Assembly (NCBI RefSeq): GCF_027596085.1
Contig: NC_072456.1
Coordinates: 28,733,169 to 28,797,168 of the forward strand
Origin: Anoplopoma fimbria
Lineage: Eukaryota; Chordata; Actinopteri; Perciformes; Anoplopomatidae
Direction: 5' to 3'
DNA length: 64,000 nucleotides
This document shows positions 44,752-58,100 of the stretch, in pieces. The notes beneath the pieces were generated by a model. It was not told the origin of the DNA, did not search any database, and worked only from the letters and a program-made list of their open reading frames with translations. The position numbers and the translations under genes were made by a program. Within the stretch, counting starts at the first letter, position 1. Each line of letters starts with the position of its first letter.

Positions 44752-45059
44752 CAGCTCTTCATTTATTTACTGGACCTTCACGTTCATCCAATCAGCTCCC
44801 TGCTGCACAAACACATCAATCAAACAAGCCAAACAATCAATAACTGATATCAAACTACACAATTCATACATGTAAAAACAACAACAACAGAAACGTATGA
44901 TCAAAAACAAAATAAAACTATAAAACATATAAAAACATCGGTTTGTACCACGTGAGCAGTGACATCATGACTGATCTGTGATCAGCTGCTCTCTGATCAG
45001 TGACAACATTTATCTACATCATTGAATTTAAAACCTTTATTGAGTGTCTTTGTCCTGCT

Positions 45060-45715
45060 GAACATTCATTCAAAAAAGGCTGTCCTTGAGATCTGTTTTA
45101 TATAAGAGTTAAAAGACAGATCCTGGTCAAAGATAACTCCGAGGTTCTTAACAGTAGTGCTGGATGCTAGAGCAATGCCATCTAGAGAAACTGTATCCTT
45201 AGATAATTGAGTTCTAGTAGGATAACTTCTGTTTTTTCAGAGTTTAACATTAAGAAGTTACAGGTCATCCAGGTTTTTATGTCCGTAAGACATGTTGAAG
45301 TTTAGAGAACTGGTTAGTTTCGTCTGGCTTAATCGATAGATATAACTGGGTATCATCTGCATAACAATGAAAGTTTATTGAGTGTTTTCTGATAATATTC
45401 CCTAAAGGAAGCATATATAAGGTAAATAAAATAGGTCCAAGAACAGACCCCTGTGGAACTCCGTGACTAACCCTGGTTTTCATCGAGCTTTCATTGTTTA
45501 CATATACAAACTGAGATCGGCCTGAGAAATACGACTTAAACCAGCTAAGTGCGGTTCCTTTAATGCCTATAAGATGCTCCAATCTCTGTAATAAGATTTT
45601 AAGGTCAATGGTATCAAATGCAGCACTAAGGTCTAACAATACAAGTACAGAGACAAGTCCTTTGTCTGAAGCTATTAGAAGAGATGAGATCCGCTCCATC
45701 CAAAGTAGGATGAAT
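45060..45715 (-). mobile_element. L2/CR1-like LINE reverse transcriptase fragment
   Basis: The minus-strand frame 45699-45277 reads [34 protein letters not shown] and [10 protein letters not shown], which are RT palm-domain motifs including the catalytic YADD. Further RT sequence (KTWMTCNFLMLNSEKTEV) continues with lesions down to about 45060. Endonuclease and 5' parts are absent. Confidence 0.85.
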
Positions 45716-46317
45716 GCCGTCTCTTCAACATGTCTTTGAATTTAAATAAAGTTCGGAGAGTTTGTGACTCAGACTCAGACTCAGATGAAGATGAATATGA
45801 AAATGAAGATGAAGATGAAGATGAAGATGAACTGGTCTCTAAAAGCCCAACATGAGCTGTTGACGGAGGAAAACAAAGCGACAGGAAATACCACCAGATT
45901 AAAATGAGAAGACGCAGCAGAACGCTCCGTCCTCTTTCACCCGGCGGAGGTCAGAAGTCACGGAGGCCCGGCAGGACACTGAACGCATCAGAAACATGTT
46001 TCAACACTTTCAGCTGAATCTGCAGGAACAGAAACACTGCGTCAGCAGTTAAACTGTGATTTGACCTTTGACCCTCTTCAGTTTCACTGTGACCTTAAAA
46101 TAACTTCCAGTTTATGGAGATGAGTTTATCCTTCAATCACAGATCTGAAGTATCAGACAGACGAGTTCAGGTCCCATCAAATAAAAATATTAATAACACA
46201 GATAAATAACCTTGAGTGCATCTTACCGGCTCTGAGGCAGAGCGGCTCTCCTTTAGATAGAAAACAGCTGTTTGATGTCAACATGTCCTTTGGCAGAAAA
46301 CTGAAGAAAAGAAAAGT

Positions 46318-46356
<39 letters not shown>

Positions 46357-48186
46357 TGTCAAAATAAATCAAACTCTCTAAACTAAAAATAAATCAGGTT
46401 TGAATTAAGTTCAAAGTTTGTTAAGCTTGTTTACAAGTTAGTAACAGTTTTCTAATGTTTACACATGATGGAGACCATGAAATGTGGTTGAAAGCCCTAA
46501 AAACTAGTAAATGGACCTTGAGTTTCTGAGACGCTGCTGCTCCTCATTCACCCCCCCATCTGAAGCCCTGCTGTTTCCATGACGACGAGCTGAGGAGCAA
46601 ATGAGATTTGTGTTGAAGACAAAAAAACAAAAGAACATTTAATTCATTCGGCGGCTGGTTTAACAGCTCAGAGAGAGCCAGGAATTAGACGGATCCCACT
46701 GCCAGACTCAGAGTGTTTGATCAATATTGAAAACAACGACCAGGGTCGCTTTAACGAACCACCTTTAGTTAGTCTAGATCACTATGAGGACGGGTTAGTT
46801 ACTGATCACCAGCTGGTCTGAGACCAGTGATGATGATGAAACAGTGATGGATGATCACATGACTGTAAACTGAGAGCAGGAAACCCGTTACAGGAGAGCG
46901 ATCCACTTCTTCTTCTCTCTGAAAGTTCAGTAGACTGAGGTCTGGATCCTCTTCCTCTGGACTCCACTGGAGGAAAAGGATCCAGCTTTATCCTCAGACC
47001 TCCTTTGAGCTCGTCTTCAGATGTGGATCGACCTTAAAGCTGGAGCAGTAAAACCCTGAAACACCAACAGAGTCCGTCTTTAGTCTTCAGGACTGATATT
47101 TAACAGCAGCTTAGGCATCACCATGGTTACCGACTGAGATGTTTGAGGACTTCCAGTAAACACAGACTGAGACAGAAGTGAAAGAAAAACCAGGGAAATT
47201 CCCAGGAAATTAATCACATTCCAACGAAAAGAGAGAAGAAATAAATATCTTTAATAAAAACAGAGTGAAAAACAAATCTACATTCAGCTCACGTCAGAAA
47301 CAGAACCAGCAAAGAACAGAACCATTAGAGTACAGGACCAGTAGAGTACAGAACCAGTAGGGTACTGGACCAGTAGAGTACAGAACCAGTTGATTACAGA
47401 ACCAGCAGAGTGCAGAACCGGCTGAAACTCTCTTTTTCTGGTCATTTATAGAAACACAGAGGAGTCACATGGTTCTGGAGAGTTTAAGGGACAGTAACAC
47501 TGATGATAAATGAAGATGACTTCCTGTTGCATTATGAAGAACTATGATAAACAAAACTACACAGTATTAGTACACCAACGTCACAAAGAATCATTTAAAC
47601 TGCTCTGTAGTCAAAATTATAAATCTTTTACTTTTACCTCATTATTTTCATAAAATCACACAATTCAAATGAAAAGGAAATAAATGATTGTCCTTTTATT
47701 TAAATATTAGTTTTAATGATGTATTATAATCTATTTCTATCTGCTATTTTATTTGAATGTGAAAACATCTCCTTCAAACATCTTTATTCATGTTTATCAC
47801 CAAAAAACTACATTTTACCAGATTACACTTGAACACATCATTATAGTGTTGTTATTTACCTTTGTCTAATGCTCATTTTTACTGTATAGAGCCTGAACGT
47901 ATCATAATGCAAGTCAAGGCCTCCTCCGTAACGTTAGCCGTTAGCTTCGTGATCAGCAGAATGATGGGAATGAATTTAAATATGTCATGAGTCTCAGTAA
48001 CTTAGACGTTCCAGATGTTTTAAGGTCGTTCCTGCAGGACTTATTTTGGACTCATTATAATGTAATATTCACTCTCGTTGAAGAACCTCCACACCATCGA
48101 CAGGTCAATTACACGTCAATGACACAACAGAAATATGAAATATGAGCCTTCAGCTGGTTTGGATGCATCTATGATTATGTAGCAGT

Positions 48187-48730
48187 GCGTTGGGTAGCCA
48201 CATGTTGATGACTGGTAGCCACATGTTGAGGACTGGTAGCCACATGTTGAGGACTGGTAGTCACATGTTGAGGACTGGTAGCCACATGTTGAGGACTGGT
48301 AGCCACATGTTGAGGACTGGTAGCCTCATGCTGAGGACTGGTAGTCACATGTTGAGGACTGGTAGCCACATGTTGAGGACTGGTAGTCACATGTTGAGGA
48401 CTGGTAGCCACATGTTGAGGACTGGTAGCCACATGTTGATGACTGGTAGCCACATGTTGAGGACTGGTAGCCACATGTTGAGGACTGGTAGTCACATGTT
48501 GAGGACTGGTAGCCACATGTTGAGGAGTGGTAGCCTCATGTTGAGGAGTGGTAGCCACATGTTGAGGACTGGTAGTCACATGTTGAGGACTGGTAGCCAC
48601 ATGTTGAGGAGTGGTAGCCTCATGTTGAGGACTGGTAGTCACACGTTGATGACTGGTAGCCACATGTTGAGGACTGGTAGCCACATGGTGAGGACTGGTA
48701 GTCACATGGTGAGGACTGGTAGTCAAGCAT
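48187..48730. repeat. 21-bp satellite (GACTGGTAGCCACATGTTGA), vcam1 3' flank
   Basis: About 26 copies of a 21-bp unit with GTAGTCACATG/GTAGCCTCATG variants. It is probably just beyond or within the vcam1 3' UTR. Confidence 0.96.
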
Positions 48731-48954
48731 CGGATAGGTACAAACATAGGTTGACGACTGGTAATATTCTGCCATGGAAGTAGTCACATGTTGGAGTGTC
48801 CTGGAATGATGCAACCATGTGTTGGAATTTGGTAGCCACATTTTGGGACATAGTTGCCACACAATGGGATATTAGAAGTGGTAGCTATGTGGTGGGTAAT
48901 ACAAGCCACAGGTTAAGATGTTCAAAACACATGTTGCAATTTAGTAGCTGGAAC

Positions 48955-49082
48955 TTGTGTGGGACTTGGTAGTCACATGTTGGAACTTGGTAGTCACATG
49001 TTGGAACTTGGTAGCCACATGTTGGAACTTGGTAGTCACATGTTGGAACTTGGTAGCCACATGTTGGAACTTGGTAACCGAA
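48955..49082. repeat. 21-bp TTGGAACTTGGTAGTCACATG repeat, vcam1 3' UTR region
   Basis: Six or seven copies, sharing GGTAGTCACATGTTG with the adjacent 21-bp satellite and so probably of common origin. The array ends about 30 bp from the vcam1 stop codon. Confidence 0.93.
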
Positions 49083-49111
49083 TATTGGGACTTGGTGGAC
49101 ACTTGTCAGCC

Positions 49112-52100
49112 TCAGGCTGAACTAGGGGCCGACTGGGGCAGCTGGTAGAATCCTTTCTTCCTGGATCTCCTCAGGTAGTCGAGGAGCAGAGCAGCAGCTG
49201 CTAGCCCAGCGGCAATGCAGACAACTGGGATGAGGACAGTGGTGAGACTGGGAGGACTGGTGCTCCTCTCTGTGTGAACCGAAGGAGACAGAAACTTCAG
49301 AATAAAACAAAACCAACTAAACTATCTTTAAAAAATGTTTTACCATCAGACAGACATCTGTATCGGACCAGTTTAGTCTCCAGAACCAGACTGGAGACTA
49401 AACTGGTCGGACTGGTCTCACTGACCTCTGACACTGATGCTGAAGTTTTTGACCTGGAACCCGAGGTCGTTGGTCACGTTGACCTGGTACAGCCCCGAGT
49501 CTCTGGCCGTGACGTTGACCAATAAGAAGGTGCCATTGGTTGAATAGAGCTCCCTCCCATTGGTCAGTTTCCTCAGGACCACGGCGGACAGCGGGAAGCT
49601 CACGGTCTGGCAGCAGATGGTGACATTCTGTCCCTCCTGGACCACCGTAGACGGCAGGACGAGGACTGTGGTGTTTCTGGGAGGAGCTGGACCAGAAGAA
49701 ACCAGATTAAAGTTAGAGCCTCCAGCTGAGGCAGAAACTGGTCACATGACTCTCACAGGTGAAGAGAAACTAAACTAAAGGAAGTCCTTCTGACCCTTCC
49801 AGGACCAGGACTACTGATATATAAGACCTGGTTCTCTAAATACCAGCTGATTAATTTCAGCCAATAAACTAATCGATTGATCAGATCCTCACTGCAGATG
49901 TAGAGACGTGTTTTTAAACAAGGAAAGCTGCCGTTTCCTGTTTGCTGATATGATAACATGTGAAAGTTCTAACAAGAAACAACGTGTTGAGTCATCAGAA
50001 CGTAACGACGACCCTCTTTTCAACAATCACTTTTATTTTACTGACGTCAGCTTCCTCTGTATCTGTTTGGCTTCTCTCATCTCGTTCTGTTCTAACAGGA
50101 ACACAGGACCACATTTAAACTGAACTACAGTGTCCTGCAGTGAGTGAAGCTGCTGAAACTGAATCAACTTGGGGTCCACTTCAATCCACTTCAGTCTGGT
50201 CTGCATCAGCAGCAGGAGGCTCTAAGTGTCTGACACATTGCTCAACGGAGGAGTCAGAGGTTATTTCTGTCCTTAGATTCATGAAAGGAGTGAGAGGTCG
50301 ACTCTTCAGATAACATCCGTCACAACAGAGAACGACTCAGAGACAAGAACCAGAACCAATCCTCCTCTGGTTTTCTCCCAGCATGTCGTCAGAACCACCT
50401 TCCTGTAAACCAGTACCTGAGACGGTGACGGAGCTGGTGACCAGCTGGGACCCGTGCTGGTTGGAGGCTTCACACTGGTATTTGGCGGAGTCTTCCAGCT
50501 GGGCGGAGGAGAGGCTAAAGGAGAGCGAGGAGGAGGCGGGGTCAGTCCTCTGGAGCTCCGCCCCCTCCCTCCTCAGCACCAGCGTGGTGGGCGGAGCTCC
50601 GTCTGAGCGGCAGGTCAACGTCACCTGCTGACCCTCCAGCACCTCCTCACCTGGACTCACTGAGAGGGAGGTTCTCCTGGGAGGATCTGCAACACAAACA
50701 TCATCAGAACCAGAGTCTGCTCCGCAATAAAAGCCTCCAGTCTGTCCTCAGACACTCACAGTGGACCTGAAGGGGGACGCTGGTCCTCCTGGACCTCCTC
50801 ACGTCTCCGTTTTCCATCAGCAGCTCCGCCCTGCAGGTCAGAGTCCGCTGGTCCTCCTGGACCGCCAGCCGAAGGAGGGACGAGACGTTCTGTAGGGAAC
50901 CGGAGAACCCGAACAACTCAGACATCAGCGTTGTGTTCTCCGTCAGCCACAGGATCCTCATCTGATTGGCCGAGAAGACGCTGCTCACGTTACAGTGGAA
51001 GACCGCCTCCTGACCCAGCAGGACTGGACCAGGATCCTCCAGAACTGGACCAGACGGGAATGCTGGGAGGAGAAACACCGGAGATCATCTCCAACAAAGA
51101 GACTCACAGAGAAAACGGTGCGTTCAGGGACACTCTGAAATGTGAGAACAACTATGTGAGGGGGGGCTCTGTGTGTTAGTATAACTATGGGGGGGGGGGG
51201 TTCTGTGTGTTAGTATAACTATGGGGGGGGGCTCTGTGTGTTAGTAGAACTGTGGGGGGGGTAGAACTTCTGTGTGTTAGTAGAACTATGGGGGGGGGTT
51301 CTGTGTGTTAGTAGAACTATGGGGGGGGGGGTTCTGTGTGTTAGTAGAACTATGGGGGGGGGGTTCTGTGTGTTAGTAGAACTATGGGGGGGGTGTGTGT
51401 GTTAGTAGAACTATGGGGGGGGGTTCTGTGTGTTAGTAGAACTATGGGGGGGGGGGGTTCTGTGTGTTAGTAGAACTATGGGGGGGGGTTCTGTGTGTTA
51501 GTAGAACTATGGGGGGGGTTCTGTGTGTTAGTAGAACTATGGGGGGGGGTTCTGTGTGTTAGTAGAACTATGGGGGGGGTTCTGTGTGTTAGTAGAACTA
51601 TGGGGGGGGGGTTCTGTGTGTTAGTAGAACTATGGGGGGGGTTCTGTGTGTTAGTAGAACTATGGGGGGGGGGTTCTGTGTGTTAGTAGAACTATGGGGG
51701 GGGGGTTCTGTGTGTTAGTAGAACTATGGGGGGGGGTTGGTTCTGTGTGTTAGTAGAACTATGGGGGGGGGGGGTTCTGTGTGTTGGGGGGGGGTTCTGT
51801 GTGTTAGTAGAACTATGGGGGGATTCTGTGTGTGTGGGGGGGCCTCTCCCCCCCCCTGCCGTATCACTTCCTGTGTTCTGCAGTTTGACATTAGAGGAAA
51901 TGTCTCTGGGTCACATGGTAGAAGCAGCAACCCGCTCTGATTGGCTCACATGTGGCCAATAAAAACACATCAGCTCTTTAAATAACAAACAAGTGTATCT
52001 GGAGACTCAAGATCAGAGAGTTCAACTTCTGAGCTTTCACTGGAAACCTTTGTGTAACAAGAATGTTAGTTATTATTAATAACACGTCTAATAACACTAA

Positions 52101-55100
52101 TAACCAGTAATAAGACCTGAATATTACTGTTAATACCTGTTAGTTATTATTAATAACACGTCTAATAACCAGTAATAAGACCTGAATATTACTGTTAATA
52201 CCTGTTATCATCAAAGTCTAAGATGGTGCCAGAGGTCGGCAGCCTGTCGCAGCAGCTCTCTCCAGCTTTGCTACTTTTGTATTTCTTCTACTATTTTTAT
52301 TCGTTGTTGTCTTCTTTCTTTTGGTAGTTGTATGTTCCCGCTTCAGCGTCTTACTTGTAGCGTTTTTCCCCCTTTCTCTGCACACAATTGGAACTTTTTA
52401 TCATGTTGACCTACAACCGCAACGAGCTTCTGCGCTACCGGAGCGGAGCCGGCGTTCCCTCCGCCCGCACACCCGACACGATATGGAGACAACCCCGTCG
52501 CGGAAAAAGAGCCGGAGTGAAGGTCCGGGAGAGGATGGAGGGGGACAGGAGAGTTAAACCTTTTCTCCCCACGGTCATTATGGGGAATGTGAGGTCCCTC
52601 GCTAACAAAGTGGATGAACTGCCAGCATTGGTGAGCAACCAGCGGGCCTACAGGGAGTGTAGTCTGCTCTGCTTCACGGAGACATGGCTGCACGGGAAGA
52701 TACCGGACAGTCTGCTGGACCGGACAGAGGGACACAGAGCGGTGAGAAGAGAGGAGGAGGTCTTGCTGTCTTTGTTAACTCTAAATGGTTTAGTCCCGGC
52801 CATGTCACTGTGAAGGAGTGTATCTGCACTCCCGACATTGAGCTCCTGGCGGTGGGTTTGGATCCTACTATCTACCGGGAGTACTCTCACATTGTTGTTG
52901 TTGTTTACATCCCACCATCAGCTGCAGAGGAGCGCGAGTGACGTCATCCACTCTGTCACAGCGGGGCTTCAGACTCAACATCCCAACTCACTCATAATGA
53001 TCAGCGGGGACTTTAACCACGTCTCCCTCTCTCCTGTCCTGACCAACTTCAAACAGTATGTCAGTGTTGCAACGAGAGAGAACAAGATCCTGGACCTCTT
53101 TTACGTGAATGTAAAGGAGGTCCTACAGCTCCTCTGCCCCCCCTCGGTGAATCTGACCATAACCTCATACAACTTGTGGCTATGCAACCGGCGGCCAGCA
53201 CAAGGACTGTGAAGGTTTGGTCGGAGGACGCCGAGGAGACCCTCCAGGAGTGTTTTCAGGTCACAAACTGGGAACTGTTCCAGGAGGACTACGGGGAGGA
53301 CATCGAGGGCCTCTCTCGTTGCATCACAGACTACATTCACTTCTGTGAGGACACCATTGTGCCAACAAAGAAGGTCCGCTGCTACCACAACAACAAGCCG
53401 TGGATCAGCAAAGAGTTGAAGGGCCTTCTCAACAGGAAGAAGAGGGCCTTCATGGCTAAGGACAGAGGGGAACTTCGGGCTGTTCAGAAGGAGCTGAAGA
53501 GAAAGCTGAGAGAGGCTAAGAACAGCTACAGGGAGAAGATGGAGGCTAAGATGGGACAGAACAACACTAAAGAGGTGTGGAATGGGATGAAAATGATGAC
53601 AGGCTGCAGTCTGCCTTCATCTGGAGTACAGGGTGACCTAGCACTCGCATCAGAGCTCAACCTAATATGTTGTATTTATTGTCTGTTTCTGTGTAGTTGA
53701 GCTGCTGCAACACCCGAATTTCCCCCATGGGGATCAATAAAGGAATATAACAATAGTTATTAGTTATTACCGTATTTTCCGCACTATAAGGCGCACTTAA
53801 AAGCCTTTAATTTCCTCAAAAAACGACAGTGCGCCTTATAATCCGGAGCGCCTTATATATGATTAATCCTGGTTGAAGCGGTGTTGTGTGGTCCACGGAC
53901 ATGAATATCAATGACTGTGAGGCTCCTTCTTGGTGCTTTCGTTTTATGAGAAGACGTAATCTCTCCATCCGAACTACGTCTCACAGCAGCTGCCAACAGA
54001 TTACCAGGAACAGCTGCAAGAACAAGATCACTGAAAAGCAGATCCGGCCAGAGCACATCACCGACACGACGAGGTTCCCTCACCTCTGATATCACCGCGC
54101 AGCGCACCGCACCGCGCACCGCACTGCACCGCACCGCACCGCACCGCGCACACCGCACCGCACCGCACCGCACCGCACTGCACCGCACCGCGCACTGCAC
54201 CGCACCGCACCGCACCGCACCGCACCGCACCGCGCACCGCACTGCACCGCACTGCACCGCACCGCACCGCACCGCACCGCACCGCACCGCACCGCACTGC
54301 ACCGCACCGCACCGCACCGCGGAGAAAACAGGGAGCAGGACGGGGTCTCTGCGCTCCACAGGGACGAGGAGTCTCCTTCACTGCAGCTCTCCGTTGTTCT
54401 GATGCTCATGTTCAAGAGGAAGACTTTAACAAAGAAACGCGTCCGGCGTCTTCATGACAGCAGAGCCGCAGACTGAGAGATGGACGCAACAGACCGGACG
54501 GCTTTAAACAAACCTCCGTCTGTTGATCTGAGACTCTGCGACTCTCACCGATGAAAAACAAAGTGAAGCAGACTGATCATCACTCCGGTGATTCACTGAA
54601 CAACTCCAGAGAGATATCGGTGTCCACAGGGTTCAGAGTCAGACTGAGAGCTGCGTGGAGCAGTGGAGGACAGGGAGACAGACAGGGAGACAGACAGGGA
54701 GACAGACAGGGAGACAGGGAGACAGACAGGGGGAGACAGACAGACAGGGAGACAGACAGGGAGACAGACAGGGACAGGGAGACAGGAGACAGACAGGGAG
54801 ACAGGGAGACAGACAGGGAGACAGACAGGGAGACAGACAGGGAGACAGGGAGACAGACAGGGAGACAGACAGGGAGACAGGGAGACAGACAGGGAGACAG
54901 ACAGGGAGACAGACAGGGAGACAGGGAGACAGACAGGGAGACAGACAGGGAGACAGACAGGGAGACAGGCAGGGAGACAGGGAGACAGACAGGGAGACAG
55001 ACAGGGAGACAGACAGACAGACAGACAGGGAGACAGACAGGGAGACAGGGAGACAGACAGGGAGATAGGGAGACAGACAGACAGACAGGGAGATAGGGAG

Positions 55101-58100
55101 ACAGACAGGGAGACAGGGAGACAGACAGGGAGACAGGGAGACAGACAGGGAGACAGACAGGGAGACTCACGCTGCTATCAATGGACCGTGGATGCCTGGG
55201 CTGAGGTGTCAGTCTCACCTGTGGTCCGAGCTTTCACTGAACAGGTAACCCAACGACTCTGACTCTGATAACGACTCTGACTCTGATAATGACTGACTCT
55301 GATAACGACTGACTCTGATAATGACTCTGACTCTGATAACGACTCGGGTAATGACTCGGATAATGACTCTGACTCTGATAATGACTCTGACTCTGATAAC
55401 GACTCTGACTCTGATAACGACTCTGACTCTGATAATGACTCTGACTCTGATAACGACTCGGGTAATGACTCGGATAATGACTCTGACTCTGATAATGACT
55501 CTGACTCTGATAACGACTCTGACTCTGATAATGACTCTGACTCTGATAACGACTCTGACTCTGATAATGACTCTGACTCTGATAATGACTCTGACTCTGA
55601 TAATGACTCTGACTCTGATAACGACTCGGGTAATGACTCGGATAATGACTCTGACTCTGATAATGACTCTGATAATGACTGACTCTGATAATGACTCTGA
55701 CTCTGATAATGACTCTGACTCTGACTCTGATAATGACTCTGACTCTGATAATGACTCTGACTCTGATAATGACTCTGATAATGACTCTGACTCTGACTCT
55801 GATAATGACTCGGATAATGACTCTGACTCTGATAATGACTCTGATAATGACTCTGACTCTGACTCTGATAATGACTCTGACTCTGATAATGACTGACTCT
55901 GATAATGACTCTGACTCTGATAATGACTCTGACTCTGATAATGACTCTGACTCTGACTCTGATAATGACTCTGACACTGATAATGACTCTGATAATGACT
56001 CTGACTCTGATAATGACTCTGACTCTGACTCTGATAATGACTCTGACTCTGACTCTGATAATGACTCTGACTCTGATAATGACTCTGACTCTGATAATGA
56101 CTCTGACTCTGACTCTGATAATGACTCTGACTCTGACTCTGATAATGACTCTGATAATGACTCTGACTCTGATAATGACTCTGACTCTGACTCTGATAAC
56201 GACTCGGGTAATGACTCTGGTAATGACATGCTGGAGGCCGTAATCAACTGTTACACTCGGACACTGAAGATGCAGAATGAGGTGTTTGTGAGGAATGAAC
56301 TGAAAGTGAGTGTATTGTTGTGTTTACGTGTTATAACTGAACAATGTTGAGTTATTGTGAACACGTTTAATAAAGTCTGACTGACTGTTTTGTTTCGCTT
56401 AGTGCGCCTTATAGTGCAGAAAATACGGTACTATTATTAATAACACGTCTGATAACACTAATAACCAGTCATAAGACTCACAGTAGACCTGGACCTGGAC
56501 GGTGGAGGTCCTGATGACGGAGTCACACTCGGCCTCACACCTGTATCCTCCCTCATCCTGGAGGTCCAGGTCCTGCAGGTGAAGCACGGACAGACCGTCC
56601 TGCTCCGCCCCCCTGAGGAGGATCCGGTCCTGCTCCGCCTCCCTGAGGAGGATCCGGTCCTGATCCACCCCCCTGAGGAGGATCCGGTCCTGATCCGTCG
56701 TCCAGGTGAAGGTGGGGGGGTGGAGACATCCGGCGGCTCTGCAGGTCAGGACCAGACCTGAACCCGTCTCTGCTGCTGAGACCGCAGGACTCACCTCCAC
56801 CTGCAGAGGATGAGCTGACGGAGCAACATGAACAGAATCAGTCTGGATTATTCTGCAGTCCGTTATTAAGCCGTTTATAGCTAACGTTAGCTTTAAACAT
56901 TAGCTTTATATATCAGCATGGTAACGTTAGCTTTAAACATTAGCTTTATATATCAGCATGGTAACGTTAGCTTTAAACATTAGCTTTATATATCAGCATG
57001 CTAACGTTAGCTTTAAACATCAGCATGCTAATGTTAGCTTTACAATCTGTACACATGAGACATCCTCTTTCCCTTAGCATTGTAACAGTAGCTTTAAATA
57101 TTAGCATTGTAATATTAGCATTGTAACATTAGCTTTAAATATTAGCATTGTAACATTAGCTTTAAATATTAGCATTGTAACATTAGCTTTAAATATTAGC
57201 ATTTTAATATTAGCATTGTAACATTAGCTTTAAATATTAGCATTGTTACATTAGCTTTAAATATTAGCATTGTCATATTAGCATTGTTACATTAGCTTTA
57301 AATATTAGCATTGTAATATTAGCATTGTAATATTAGCATTGTAATATTAGCATTGTAATATTAGCTTTATATATTAGCATTGTAATATTAGCATTGTAAT
57401 ATTAGCATTGTAACATTAGCATTGTAACATTAGCTTTAAATATTAGCTTTGTAATATTAGCATTGTTACATTAGCTTTAAATATTAGCATTGTCATATTA
57501 GCATTGTCATATTAGCATTGTTACATTAGCTTTAAATATTAGCATTGTCATATTAGCATTGTTACATTAGCTTTAAATATTAGCATTGTAATATTAGCAT
57601 TGTAATATTAGCATTGTAATATTAGCATTGTAACATTAGCATTGTAATATTAGCTTTAAATATTAGCTTTAAATATTAGCTTTAAATATTAGCGTTGTAA
57701 CATTAGCATTGTAACATTAGCATTGTAACATTAGCATTGTAACATTAGCGTTGTAACATTAGCGTTGTAACATTAGCGTTGTAACATTAGCCTTTAACTA
57801 TAGCAATGAAAAAAGCAGTAGAATGGACATTCCCATTCAAATCAACATTGCTGGATGGTCGGAGAGGCAGCCATTTTTATGTTTGTTGTTGCCATGGCGA
57901 CCATTGTAGCGAGCTAACTCACGTTTAAAGTAAACAGACTCACTGAGGTTTTCAGTCAGGTCCAACTTAACAACGTAATGCTTTGTGCACACTTTGGTCC
58001 CAGAGTGGAAACACATCGCTACCAACCAGGACATCTTTGTCCGGCCCTCACTCTGTAACCAGTGTAGCATGAGAGCATGGTGGACCAGCCATCCATCTCC

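Larger units (their letters stand above)
44446..48180. other. Intergenic region between slc30a7 and vcam1
   Basis: Apart from the L2-like relic, a GATGAA repeat (about 45785-45830) and a GT run (46318-46354), there is no recognisable gene. Human EXTL2 would be expected here by synteny, but no glycosyltransferase exon was found. Confidence 0.5.
53770..56428 (+). mobile_element. TA-flanked DNA transposon, pogo-like, inflated by internal satellites (vcam1 intron 5)
   Basis: The ends CCGTATTTTCCGCACTATAA and its reverse complement (one mismatch over about 27 bp, continuing GGCGCACT) are inverted and flanked by TA, as in Tc1/mariner-pogo elements. A short frame at 55170-55245 ([10 protein letters not shown] and VVRAFTEQ) resembles the C-terminal W..AW..V...V..SF motif of pogo transposases. 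Three satellites (ACCGC, GACAGACAGG, GACTCTGATAAT) occupy most of the 2.66 kb. The superfamily is inferred; no full transposase remains. Confidence 0.65.

Noticed and set aside
48175..48783. 190-197 aa frames on both strands
   Set aside because: The 21-bp satellite has no stops; no real gene.
49360..49420. Inverted ACCAGTTTAGTCTCCAG sequence near vcam1 exon 8 as a regulatory hairpin
   Set aside because: Short intronic palindrome with no supporting context; many such occur by chance in this repeat-rich DNA.
55234..56247. 337-aa Ser-Glu-rich minus frame
   Set aside because: Antisense of the GACTCTGATAAT array.
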